Part shown: one piece after another, positions 23,340-34,104 of the stretch
Layout of the letters: the number at the start of each line of letters is the position of its first letter
How positions within the stretch are numbered: position 1 is the stretch's first letter
NCBI GenBank assembly: GCA_033980235.1
Contig: CM067075.1
Coordinates: forward strand, 9,330,608-9,394,607
Direction of reading: 5' to 3'
DNA from: Diadema setosum
Taxonomy: Eukaryota; Echinodermata; Echinoidea; Diadematoida; Diadematidae
Length of the DNA stretch: 64,000 nucleotides
Notes under the pieces: model-generated
What the model saw: the letters and a program-made list of their open reading frames with translations, nothing else
The model's database searches: none
What the model was told of the DNA's origin: nothing
Translations under genes and position numbers: made by a program

Positions 23340-26100
23340 ACACGGGTTGTATTTGTGTTAACATTAACCTTATTCTATAATGTCCTTTATGACTCCTATG
23401 ATCGTTGACCTTAGACCTCACGACCCCCAAATTAATCTGTTCTTTAGTTGCTTCATTATAGACACACCCAACAAATTTTGTGAAAACTCCTTCATCCGTT
23501 CTCTAGTTATTTTGTTCAGAGACAGATAGACATGCAGACAAACATATGGAACCAAAACATAGGCCTACTGTAACCTCCGTTGGCCGTATAGGTTTTACCT
23601 AATACTGGCGGATTTAAAAATCCCTTCTAAAGTATGCTCATTGTATGATGACACCTTCCCTAAGCTGAGGTGTAGGTGTCTGGACATGTACAGGAAATTA
23701 GAATGAGAGCTCACGCACACGCACACCCTCGCAAATACGCATATACACCACACACATACACAAATACTTAATTGCTCTCTCACTGTGATGGGGAATTTCA
23801 ATAAGATTGTACAGTATCAGCTTAGTGATCGCGTCGTTTATATGTGCTTGAAACCAACATTTGAGATCGGTTGTTTCCCTTTCAACTACAAAATTCATTT
23901 GCCACTATGTTACCGAGGAAAGGAACTTCCCACGATCCTAATTATAGGCTTATCGCCGACCTTTAGTACCTTGCTAGCTATCATACGGTTGCATGAGTAT
24001 TTGCATAGATTGATTTGTGTACCACCCATCGACAATTCCACAGTGTGGAAATCGCCCTGATAACAGTTATGAAATTATGTATATGATACCCCTGTTTCAA
24101 TCATGCACGATTGCTAACAGTGGGTATACATGTAAACAGAAACAAGAACAGACAACAGAATGCTGTTATGTATTTTTATCATGGGCAGGGACGTCTGCAA
24201 GAGCAGGACCTGCAGGTCTTGCTAGGACTACCCTGTGGAAATAAAATCGAAATGATTATGATGATGATAATAATGATAGTGATTTCAATAGTATAATTAT
24301 TATTATTATTATTACTATCATTATATTTATTATCAACATCATCATCATCATCATAAGGTGGAAGTCAATGCATGCATAAATATCATGACAATTATGGCTA
24401 AAGTAATTGGAAACTATGCAATCTATGAATTTACATTTGACAGCAGTATCAGTTGTTACTGCAATAATTGCAACAGGAAAAGAGTTTCTTTCGATAGAAA
24501 TATATTGCCTGAATAGGAAAGATAATTAAAACTCCGTAATAGTTGTTGATCATTCGACTTCGTGTATCATATCCATAAGCAGGATTATAAATGCCAACAC
24601 TGTGGACAATGATCTCGATTATTCTGTCCCTGTCAATAAAAAGCATCTTAAAATAAAGTGTTATTTCACATGATGAACCTATAAGCCTACGTTGAGAATG
24701 TAAGATAAAGGTTAAATTAGACCAACTTGAACAGAGAAACACATCCAGTCGATTTTCTTTTGTGAGGGGAAACGACTATCATTTTAATCAAACAATGTGA
24801 ATGGCATAATCATGGAAACTGTGCAATCATGCATTCTTCTGGTGAAGCTACCTTGTCATCATCCTTGCTCATTGTAATTTGTCATAAATATTAAAAACAT
24901 TTAATTGCTGTCTCATTCTGAAACTCCGTTTAACCATGGAAATCCAAATGAAAGAATCCAAAAAAAAGAAGAAAAACCAGGCGTATGTTCCTTTAAAGAA
25001 ATGTAAAATCGATCCTGCCAGCTGGTAAAACGAGATAACAAGCAGAACTGATAAGTTGAGCTCACCTAAAGAAACCCAGGGGAAGCGGCTGCTGAAATCA
25101 AACGTGTTCACATGAGTCACTGCGTCAGCAGCAGCAGCAGCAGCAACTAGCCCACGCTCCCGCAAAACAGTGAATATAATCTATGATTTGTGTGTTTTCA
25201 AGGCAAGGACTCCATACATAATCGCACCTTGACTAATAAGCATTAGATTCAAAACCTGACTAGTGATAGTGACGAGTCGTCTTCGGTGGACTTCCAATGA
25301 GGGATACTCTCTTGTCATTTATTTCGTAGGTACATTGTTCGACTTTTACCTTGTTACCTGGTCCACTGTCACTTGAATGTCTCTATATCTGTTTTAATTT
25401 TTATTTTATATCAGTTTTGTATTAAAGGCGTTGTTTTATGTTTCTTCCATCTATTCCTCTCTCGTTAAACGTCTCTTTTGTCCTGCCTTGATGTAGGAGC
25501 ATCTTCATTTATAGTTTTGTTTTTCCATGCAGTTGATCCATTAGTTTATGTACTTTTGTCTGTTTTACATAAAAGACCATTTATCCAGAGCAACTTTTGT
25601 GTATTATCCCTTTGGAAATTATGTTTACATATACACAAAATTTCCTGTCTTCTTGTTATCATTTAAAGATAATATAACAGGAAACAGAGCAGGCCCATAA
25701 ATTACTAAAAATACACACCATCTAAACAATTATTGACATATAGTTCATTGTATGGATTGGAATGGTGAAATTACATTTGTGACAGCAAGGTGGTTCATCA
25801 CAAAACCTATCAATAATCCGTTATTAAACCGACAAAGTACATAATCAGTGAGCTTGAGAATTGTTGTTTTCGCTTTATGCGCATCACTCAAATGCATATC
25901 CAATTTAACTCATTACTTTGTGTATTCAGTTGAAGAAAAAAAAAATTAAAATGAAACTTGAATTGAATTGAATAGTCATTATTTTGCCCCCCGCAGTAAG
26001 TGCCTCACGTGATAACAACCCCAGGCATGTCATTTCGCCCTCATTTTTTTTTTTTGTCAATTTGTACTTTAAAGTGACTGAGTATTGGTCAATAACTTTT
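23340..26100. other. Gene-poor stretch with LINE tails and microsatellites
   Basis: CA-rich repeat at 23710-23765. A LINE-like 3' end at 24140-24245 (GGGCAGGGACGTCTGCAAGA, then CCTGTGGAAATAAAATCGAAA) runs into ATG/ATT/ATC microsatellites (24243-24355). A minus-strand frame at 25165-25060 has six alanines from (GCT)n and ends at a donor-like TTTAG/GTGAGC; it might be a small exon, without other support. (GAATT)n-type tail at 25955-25972. Confidence 0.45.
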
Positions 26101-26141
26101 TCATTGTCTCTATACAGAGAAAAAGAAAAATAACCCCAAAC

Positions 26142-26225
26142 ATGGCTGAATTGGGTATGCCTCCTATCTACAGTCTACTTCTGATGTGTGTTTTTCTAGT
26201 GTGCAGAAGCATGTCATTTAAACTG
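26142..26225 (+). CDS. First coding exon: signal peptide of a putative TNFR-like receptor
   Basis: The ATG at 26142 opens a 28-codon frame: a short start, then YSLLLMCVFLVCRSMS, a clear signal-peptide hydrophobic core. It ends in phase 0 at CTG/GTGAGT, a near-consensus donor. Upstream, TCTCTATACAG at about 26107-26117 could be an acceptor for a 5' UTR exon. The next same-strand phase-0 exons are at 32263 and 33239; a cysteine-rich receptor exon follows much later at 53989. That they form one gene is inference from strand, order, phase and domain logic. The exon alone could belong to any secreted or membrane protein. Confidence 0.6.
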
Positions 26226-26249
26226 GTGAGTATAATCCAGTGAACTAGG

Positions 26250-26345
26250 GCTTTTTACAGCTCAGTCGGTAGAGCACCGGCCTAGCACCGGCCTAGTGTA
26301 TCCGGAGGTGTCGGGTTCGAATCCTGATGGAATCCCATTTTCTTT
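26250..26345 (+). repeat. tRNA-derived SINE-like unit, copy 1
   Basis: The sequence has an A-box-like AGCTCAGTCGGTAGAGCACC and a B-box GGGTTCGAATCCTGA, the internal RNA polymerase III promoter of tRNA genes. The middle carries a direct duplication (CACCGGCCTAG twice), and a sound cloverleaf is not formed. It is followed by ATGGAATCCCATTTTCTTTG, shared with copy 2. Confidence 0.65.
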
Positions 26346-26580
26346 GCTCAATTTTCCACTAATAAATAATATTCATTCTGGTCAGTTTTTCTGTTTGCGT
26401 TTGTTACATACTCAAAAAGTTGCATCACTTCGGTGATCCTTCGCATTTATCCCCAAGTTGTATTATCCTTCGGGTTTATGCCAGGTTCACGTGTGTACGT
26501 GGGTGTCACACACAAAACACACTGCTATAGCTTCTGACCATTCGAGCATTGAGGATTTAGGGTTTCTGAGACGAACACAG

Positions 26581-26670
26581 AACTAGGGCTTTCTACCGAG
26601 CCAGAATCCGGAGGTCTCGGGTTCGAATCCCGATGGAATCCCATTTTCTCTGCTCAATTTTCCACTAATG
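26581..26670 (+). repeat. tRNA-derived SINE-like unit, copy 2 (deleted)
   Basis: Starts AACTAGGGCTTTCTACCGAG and keeps the B-box (GGGTTCGAATCCCGA) plus the same ATGGAATCCCATTTTCTCTG tail as copy 1. Most of the A-box half is missing. Confidence 0.6.
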
Positions 26671-26836
26671 AGCATACTATATAAAATGAATACGCATAGA
26701 TGATACTTTATAATAATGAAGAATATACATACGTATAAACAAACATTCAAATAGTTATATATACACAACATAAGATGAGTATGCTTAAGATTCTCTGCAT
26801 TTTGATAACTCAATCATGCGACTTATTCTAATCGAG

Positions 26837-27827
26837 GTCATCCCACGAGCCCGACACTCAACGAGTCATACAACACATGAGTTCGACATTGAAAAAAAAG
26901 GGTCCTTGAGTCATGCAGCCCACGACTCATACAGCCCATGAGCTCGACACTATGCAAATAAGGGTCACGAGTTGGCCAATAAGCAACCAAGGCCCACGAA
27001 TCCGACACCAAGCAAAAAGGCAGTATTCTAGGCAAACAAGGCCAATGAGTCCGACATTTTTATAGGCAAAGAAGGCTCACGAGACCGACACAGCGTGCAT
27101 TTAACCCTGTGATGTAATGAGTGTCGCACTCGCAGACCTTGTTTGCCTAGTGTCGGACTCATGGACCTTTTTTTTTTTTTTGCCGCGGTCATCCCACGAG
27201 ACCGACATCCACGAGTCATACAGCCCATGAGTTTGTTACTAGGTAAAACCAGCCCATGAGTTCAACATTACAACACTGGGCTTAATGTGTCGATCTCGTA
27301 TTAACAAAGCCTTATTTCCTATTTAGTGCCGAACTCATGGGCTGTACGAGTCGTGAGCTGTATAACTCGTGGGTTGTATGACTCATGGGCTGTACGACTT
27401 GTGGCTGTTTTATTCGTGGATGTCGAACTCGTGTAGTGCACCCATTTTTGCCTATATTCCCTAACAAATATGTTATGTGGTACTCCCTGTGTAAATTGTC
27501 GGTACCACATAATGTACCACAATTATATGTTACCGAGTGAACTGTGTAATGCTGTATCACAGGCTCGTGTGGTACTCCCTGTGGTACTTGTCGGTATCAC
27601 TCATGTACCACACAAACATAATTTATGTCAGCACAGGTTCTGTGTGGTACTGTATCACAGGCTCGTGACCCGTGTGGTACTCCGTGTGGTACTTGTGGGT
27701 ATCATACATGTACATATACCACACAAACATATGTGAGGACAAGTATATAGGACTTTTGTGTGGTACTGTCCGTACCACAGGCTTGTGTGGCAGTCGTGGG
27801 TGTCGGAATCGTGACGTGCACCCTTCT
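26837..27827. mobile_element. Composite cluster of CACGAGTCATACAGCC foldback elements
   Basis: Two starts reading GGTCATCCCACGAG (26836, 27188) and two ends reading TAGTGCACCC or ACGTGCACCC (27433, 27818) suggest one member nested in or abutting another. Units such as CACGAGTCATACAGCCCATG and TGTCGAACTCGTG repeat in both orientations. From 27470 to 27800 there is also an approximately 100-bp repeat rich in GTGTGGTACTCCCTGTGGTA and TGTACCACACAAACAT. Confidence 0.65.
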
Positions 27828-27904
27828 AATTGACGTTCGTTACGTTGCTTAGAATTCGAAACAAAGACCTGTGCATGTATGGACTGCACATGAAGTTTTC
27901 GCCG

Positions 27905-29353
27905 TGTAGGCATCCTAAACTACTCAAGATTGCCGCACCTTACATTGCTGGCCCACTGACTGTCCTTTTTGATCGATCGCTTTCATCAGGAAAATTTCCC
28001 AGTGACTTTAAAGTGGCTAAAATAATACCAATTCCAAAAACCGGACAATCATCAGAACTTTCAAATTTTCGACCAATCTCGCTGTTACCATTAATATCGA
28101 AAATATTAGAGAAAGCTATTCATGAACAAATTTACAAATATTTAATCGACAATTCTTTATTATCTGAACGGCAGTCCGGTTTTCGGCCTAAGCATTCAAC
28201 CTCAACATGTCTGACAGACATTAGTAACTTTATCTTAGGCAATATGGATGCTGGCTACGTCACAGGGGCAATTTTTCTAGATCTGAAAAAAGCCTTCGAT
28301 ATTATATCTCATTCTTTTTTATTACAGAAATTGTCTTTCTATGGTATTCAGGATATGGAGCTAGAATGGTTTACATCATACCTTACCGACAGAACTCAGT
28401 GTGTATTTTATGATGGAGCACTGAGCTGTTTTCTCAAAGTTAAATCAGGCGTACCACAAGGGTCAATACTTGGACCTCTTCTGTTTTGTTTGAATATAAA
28501 TGACTCGTGCAACATTGCTCAATCAAAAGAAGCAGATGATACGGCCATTTTTGTGAAAGGGAAAAATGCAAATGCTGTTCAAATCACATTACAGAATAAT
28601 TTTGATTTGATGTGTAATTGGTTTTTGATATAAACAAAATACAAGTTAATGTTAATAAGACTAAATTGATGTTGTTTGGATCAAAGAAACGCATTAATAA
28701 ATGTCAACTTAGTATTTGTTACCAAGGTCAATATTTAGAGCGCGTGTCTGGTCTAAAATACTTAGGTGTATATTTTGACGAAAAATTTAACTGGTCACCA
28801 CATATTTCCCAAACCATAAGCGAAATCTCTCGAGCTATATCATGTATAAGGAGGATTCAAAAATTCTTACTGAAATATATGTTGATACAGTTATATTATT
28901 CCCTGATCTTATCTCACATAGATTACTGTGCAGTGATATGGGGGAATTGCACGAAAGGTAATAATAATTATATTAAAGTTACAAAGGCTTCAAAACAAAT
29001 ACGCAAAACTAATTCTGAAGACTGATTATACTACTCCAAAAGCTGTTTTACTAAACTCATTGAAATGGCAGTCTGTAGATGGGACATTAAAATATCAGTA
29101 TTGTGTTACAGTTTTTAAAATCTTGAACGATTTGGAACCTCCGTACTTAAACTCTTTAGTTGAAAGACGCCCTGTGTTGTATTATACCAGACACGCCCTC
29201 AATAGTCCACTATTCATTCCGCACCCGCGTACTGACTATAAGAAACGCTCCTTTTCGTACATAGCATGCTCTTTATACAACAATCTACCAAGTACTGTAC
29301 AAACGTGTCCATCACTGTCAACATTCAAAAGGCAGATTAGATTAATGTATTAG
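27905..29353 (+). pseudogene. CR1/L2-like LINE reverse transcriptase, 5'-truncated and frameshifted
   Basis: Begins in the linker before RT (LLKIAAPYIAGPLTVLFDRS), then KFPSDFKVAKIIPIPK, FRPISLLPLISKILEKAI, SGFRPKHSTSTCLTDI, FLDLKKAFDIISHSFLL and GVPQGSILGPLLF. The catalytic (F/Y)ADD reads EADDT. Frame changes occur near 28620 and 28990. The C-terminal part (GLKYLGVYFDEKFNWSPHI, SHIDYCAVIWGN, and KRSFSYIACSLYNNLPSTV) is intact up to TAG at 29351-29353. No endonuclease is present. The AAATA-type tail is at about 29731-29769. Confidence 0.9.
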
Positions 29354-30480
29354 TAAGTTTATTTGGCAGTAGTGTATATTGTAACATGTTCATGATGTTA
29401 CTGAAGCGCATTATTTGTTATTATGGATCTTCTAAAGACAGATGTGTTTGTGTCCGTATGCATGTGTGTGTGTGTGCGTCTGCGTGTCTGTGTGTCTGCG
29501 TGTGTGTATGATGTGCATGCGCGCATGAGTATATGCGCTTGTGTGTATATGTAAGGTTTTGACTATGTCTATTTCCTTAATCTTTTGTATTTTGAAGTGT
29601 CATTTGTTGTATTATTTCCCTGTATAATTATATCATAATATGCAAAATGTATCTGTACAATTACAGGGCTCTCTTGAAAAGCAGGCCTCTGGCTTGAATG
29701 AGACTTACCCTGTATTTTTAAAGGAAACGTGAACAAATAAATAAATAAAAATAAATAAATAAATAAATAGGCTTAAAAAGGAGTACAATATAAGGACCAC
29801 GACATGACAAATTTTCTCTAAGAAAGACAGTGTGTTTGCAACCACAATAACTGCAATATTTCCCATACTGATTTATGATATGCATAGGGTATCATGACCG
29901 TCGTACATTCAGTAAATAATATACACAATGCACATTTTTCACTCAAGTTTGATGAGTTAGCCTATCATGTTTTCCTTACATCTGCCATGGTGCTAATTTT
30001 CTTAGATTGAAAAAAAAAATGAAAAAAATGTATACGTTATACCCTTTATTTACGCTTGAGATAGAAACTATCATAGCTTGAGTCTTGAGAAACACACAAA
30101 TGAAAATGAAGGTTTTCTATATGTACCACATCTGTATTCATTCAGGTGATTGCTTTGATAAAAAACGATAAAGAGATTTATATCTTTTGTTTATTTCTTC
30201 TGTAAGCATCAGCGCACGGGTTTGCAAGATTACCAAAGTACAAGGTGCATGTTCACCCGTTGTTGAGTCTTCTTGTTTATAATGCATGTCTTTTCATGTT
30301 GTTTACATTTTTTCAGTCACAAGGTAAAATCAAAGGCAATTAGAAAATATTTATGGTATCAGCTAAAGGGCGTGAATTGCAAAATCTCGAATCTGAGAGA
30401 CCATTCCTCTGTATATATAAAGTGAAGCGGGCTTGGTCTCGTACGTTGTGGGTGCTGCATTATCTTTAAGTATTTAGATG
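29354..30480 (+). other. LINE 3' UTR, (AAATA)n tail, then gene-free sequence
   Basis: A GT-rich block (29464-29555) and AATACAGGGTAAGTCTCATT-like sequence (read on the minus strand) precede the (AATA)n tail near 29731-29769, which ends the LINE. 29770-30480 shows no gene or strong repeat. Confidence 0.5.
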
Positions 30481-30482
30481 TT

Positions 30483-30579
30483 TGACGGAGGAATGACTCG
30501 CAAAGGTTGCAGTAATGTTCACTGGCCTTTTATTCTCCCATAGTGAACATTACTGCAACGTCTGCGAGTCATTCCTCCG

Positions 30580-30582
<3 letters not shown>
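30483..30582. repeat. 41-bp inverted repeat next to (CA)n
   Basis: Arms 30483-30523 and 30542-30582 (TGACGGAGGAATGACTCGCA start) match with two mismatches around an 18-base loop. (CA)n follows at 30581-30614. Confidence 0.8.
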
Positions 30583-30619
<37 letters not shown>

Positions 30620-30657
30620 ATAAATTATATGATATACTATCATTGGGTGCCATGTAA

Positions 30658-31310
30658 AAATGTCAGAGGTAAAAATTTCAGAGCTACACATTTCAGAGGT
30701 AAAAAATAATGTCAGACGTAAAAATGTTAGAGGTAAAAATTTCAGAGGTAAAAATGTCAGAGGTAAAAATGTCAGAAGTGAAAATGTCAGAGGTAAACAT
30801 GTCAGAGGTAAAAATGTCAGAGGTAAAAATGTCAGAAGTGAAAATGTCAGAGGTAAACATGTCAGAGGTAAAAATGTCAGAGGTAAATATGTCAGAGGTA
30901 AAAATGTCAGAGGTTAAAATGTCAGAAGTAAAAATGTCAGAGGTAAAAATATCAGAAGTAAAAATTGATTGGCCGAGCATTTTTCAAGTAACAAGAGTGT
31001 CCCATATATTTCCCCGTGTCCCATTTCTCCACGGTCTCCCCGATGCTTTTTCAGGAGAAAGCAGGGAAAGCGCTTGTTGAGAGAAGGGTGTCAGAAACAT
31101 GAAGAAAAAATCTCTGGCACTTTTACCTCGTCCTCTTATATTTCTACGTCTAAATCTTTACCACTGACATTTTTACCTCTGACATTTTTACTTCTGACAT
31201 TTTTATATCTTACATTTTTACCTCTGACATATTTACTTGCTGACATTTTTACCTGTGACATACTTACTTCTGACATTTTTACCTCTGACATTTTTACCTC
31301 TGACATTATT
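30658..31310. mobile_element. Foldback-type element: 15-bp tandem repeats in inverted orientation
   Basis: 30658-30968 is a tandem array of about 20 units of AAAATGTCAGAGGTA. 31160-31310 holds the reverse complement (TGACATTTTTACCTC) in about ten units. A unique middle of about 190 bp separates them. Terminal inverted repeats made of short tandem units are the hallmark of Foldback (FB) elements. Reading-frame repeats (MSEVK in one frame) are a by-product of the 15-bp period and not evidence of a protein. Confidence 0.75.
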
Positions 31311-31458
31311 ACACCGAACCTATTATTGAAGACTGAACTCGATGTTTTATACCGTTCCAGAAATCCATTTAAAAAGATGTAAAAACAACCATTGACTCTT
31401 CTGATGTTGCTCTATATCATCAACCTTTCCAGTGAAAGTTATCAGAAAATGCCCATGC

Positions 31459-31712
31459 TTCAGTTGCCACGCATATAATATTTCGAATTTTGTCCTCTTT
31501 CGACCTGCATTATTTAGGTCTCGTTGACCAATGATCACATAAAATTTGAATAAAAATACGTTTAAAGTTATAGAATTCTTCAGCATTCAGTTGCCACGCA
31601 TTTTTATTTAGAATTTTGTCCTCTTTCGACCTGCATTATTTAGGTCTCGTTGACCAATGATCACATAAAAAATGAATAAAAATACGTTTAAAGTTATAGA
31701 ATTCTTCAGCAT
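31459..31712 (+). repeat. Two-copy tandem duplication, 127-bp unit
   Basis: 31459-31585 and 31586-31712 both start TTCAGTTGCCACGCAT and share TTTCGACCTGCATTATTTAG and the end ATAGAATTCTTCAGCAT, with only a few differences. It is a recent duplication. Confidence 0.9.
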
Positions 31713-32262
31713 GTTGTTTGCTGTAACTGTTTTAACGTATTATGAGAATCAAGCTGGAAATTACGCCACTCTTATATGATTTGATTTGCTTTTTTTTTCT
31801 GTTTCATTGTTGTTTTATTCTTTAAAAATTTCCATGTTCTTTGTTCTTATTCTGTTGATATTTTGTATGAATGAATGTGTCCTGATTCTAGCAGCATGTT
31901 CATGTGAGTTCACATTCAAGTTAATTCTATACCATTATGCTCCTTGATCGAAAATATATTGCTACATTTTTATTCAGTTACATGTATGTGATAGTCATTT
32001 TTATCTAATCAGATAAGATAACAAAGTCATTGGAACCACAGGAACTATCGATTTGTCTTCATGACAAAACTTGAGTATACCTGTAGAAGTGGTTTCAGAG
32101 AATATCATAGGTCTGTATAATGTGTCGTGTCATATTCAAGAGCATGCAATAATAATGCATTAATATCTCGATTACGACGCGATGTGATCGATCTTGTTCA
32201 TAATATCTTTATCTATGCTTTTAATACTGAAATATCGTCCTATTCCTTGTCACTCCATACAG
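31713..32262. other. Gene-free AT-rich intron-like sequence
   Basis: No repeat or frame of note. It leads into a polypyrimidine-rich acceptor at 32240-32262 (TCCTATTCCTTGTCACTCCA). Confidence 0.4.
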
Positions 32263-32313
32263 CAGGTCTACAACTCAACTTCATTGGGTCGTTATGACAG
32301 AGCAGCTGAAGAG
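32263..32313 (+). CDS. Putative second exon of the TNFR-like receptor gene
   Basis: A pyrimidine-rich tract ending CATACAG precedes 51 bases encoding QVYNSTSLGRYDRAAEE, followed by GAG/GTAAGA, a strong donor. It starts and ends in phase 0, matching the signal-peptide exon at 26142 and the exon at 33239. NST is an N-glycosylation sequon, consistent with an extracellular position. The short length leaves room for chance, but both splice sites are good. Confidence 0.5.
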
Positions 32314-32705
32314 GTAAGATAATTTTCCATTAAATCATGGATCCATAGTTCTAATGAAACTACTAGTACTCGTAAGAGATAAGATCGCAAATCTTATCAT
32401 TCTCCATTACAATATTCAAAGAGTAATTTTGCATTGAGGGCACCATGACATACGCGTTCGTGGCAAACAATAGATTGCATAATGTGCATGGACCTAGGGT
32501 GCAAGCATGGTCTGCACATTCATCAGAGATCCACCGAAAGTTCTATTTTTTTTTTTGGGGGGGGGGGGGTTGTCAATCGTTATCATCATTCTCGAACCGG
32601 AAACGACGTCAAGAAGACCAACCCCCACACCTCAAACAAACGGCCTTACCATCCAAACAGTGTCTAGCTTGCTGACCGTGTAATACTATTGGGCCAATTT
32701 TACTT

Positions 32706-32850
32706 AATGCGAGCTCAAGGGCTGTATGACTTGTATTCAACCCATATACCTAACGTGCCTCTTGGCTTGTGTGACTCATACGCGGGCTGTATTACTCGTG
32801 AGCTGTAACTACTCGTGGGTGTTTATAGCTCGTGAAGTGCACCTGATGAC
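32706..32850. mobile_element. Degenerate copy of the CACGAGTCATACAGCC foldback family
   Basis: Contains CTCAAGGGCTGTATGACTTG, GGGCTGTATTACTCGTGAGC and ACTCGTGGGTG and ends GTGAAGTGCACC, matching the right half of the elements at 20319 and 27187. Confidence 0.6.
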
Positions 32851-33238
32851 ATTATCTTATTTGCATAAAGTGATCGCTCAAAGTTAGTGTATTACAGTTT
32901 CGTCGTGAATCACGGTGATTTGTGAAACTGGAATTGTTATTTTCTTACTCTCTTTCAACGAGTGTTTATCGTTTGGATAATTTCATTTTGTCTATCTAAA
33001 GTCACACTGGACAAGGAGTGGCTTTTCACATACCAACAAATCTTCACTCCATTTGCTCTTGGTGACCGCTCTGCTACAGTTAACTGGTTTCGATGTTACA
33101 CTTTACAGGATGGAAGCAAAATAGCTTAAAGTACTTCGACAATAAAAAAAAAAGAGATAATCTAGATATTCTTCAATCTTCTTACAGGGGATTACTCATT
33201 CTGGGTTTTTTTTTTCTGTCTCTGAATTTACTTTGCAG

Positions 33239-33331
33239 AGACTGTGGGCTTGTGAGTTTGACTCACACAACGAGGGTCCTGAGTGCCCCAACGGTGCGAC
33301 GGGTCTCATCTTACTCTGTCCGCCGGGGCAG
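33239..33331 (+). CDS. Putative third exon of the TNFR-like receptor gene (start of cysteine-rich domain)
   Basis: TTTACTTTGCAG precedes a 93-base, phase 0-0 exon ending CAG/GTGAAG. Its frame gives WACEFDSHNEGPECPNGATG then LILLCPPGQ. Spaced cysteines and a CPPGQ step are typical of the N-terminal half of a TNF-receptor cysteine-rich domain. An alternative frame (phase 2-2) is also open and would join directly to the exon at 53989, but it is Arg/Ser-rich with one cysteine and looks less like a receptor domain. Confidence 0.5.
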
Positions 33332-34104
33332 GTGAAGATAAAGGAGTGCATCAGTGAAAACGAAGAGAAAACAAATATGTGAGAAAATCATCTTCCCTCT
33401 TCATACCGTTTCAGATAAGTTCAATGAATAATCTGTACTGTCTTAATGTCTCTTACTTTAATGTACATGCTGTGGATAAAATCCCCCCGGCCAAAAAGAA
33501 AAAAAAATGCAAAACAAAAAATAAAATCACACACACAGGTACTAAACACGCAAACCAGACGCCACTCCATAAAGAAAATAATTATAGTCATAACTAGAAA
33601 AGGACCCTGAGAGCGCAGACCTCCGCTAATCAGCTACTTTCCACCATGATCTTGCTTTTCCCAAAGAGATTTTTCTCCTCTCCACCACTGGGGAAAAGCT
33701 CTTTGGGCTCTTCCATGGATATCAGTGATTTCCTCCCATAGGAAGGGCTCCACACTAACTTTTATTTTTGGTGGCCCGATCGGGCCATCAAAATCATTGA
33801 TTTTATTATTTTTTTTTTTTTTTGGTGGCCCGAAAGTAAGTTCTGTTGGCCCGAAAAATCCAACAAAAACATAAGAAAAACTAAATCGGTCCTACTAAAC
33901 ATAGAAAAGTTAATATTAAGCATTCGATTACTGAAGTGATACAGGTACCCATGTCTAAAATAAATGAATTGAAAATTCAATTATCTTACCGTTATTCTGA
34001 GTTCTTAGATTTAGCAAATAGGCTATTTAGTAGATTATAAAAGTTGATGCCTATTTAGGTGGTCAAAACTTACGTTAGAAATGAGAAAGTGGGAGCATTT
34101 CAAG

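Noticed and set aside
23785..24060. 91-codon plus-strand frame
   Set aside because: No motif, no splice context, and it overlaps the approach to a LINE 3' end.
24869..25165. Minus-strand exon with polyalanine and a GTGAGC donor
   Set aside because: The only support is one donor-like site and a (CAG)n repeat. It does not match the phase of the minus-strand exon at 4900-5829.
26255..26335. Functional tRNA gene
   Set aside because: The A and B boxes are present, but a duplicated block disrupts the anticodon arm and a second partial copy with the same tail exists nearby, so it is a SINE-like unit.
30693..31080. Long frames made of MSEVK or FTSDI pentapeptide repeats
   Set aside because: The 15-bp repeat period keeps several frames open on both strands. 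There is no start, splice or domain support.
30658..31310. CRISPR array
   Set aside because: Units are contiguous 15-mers without unique spacers, in an animal genome, and arranged as inverted arrays.
33093..33335. Alternative frame of the 33239 exon (Arg/Ser-rich, phase 2-2)
   Set aside because: It would splice in phase to the exon at 53989, but it lacks the cysteine pattern expected of a receptor domain. Kept as an alternative only.
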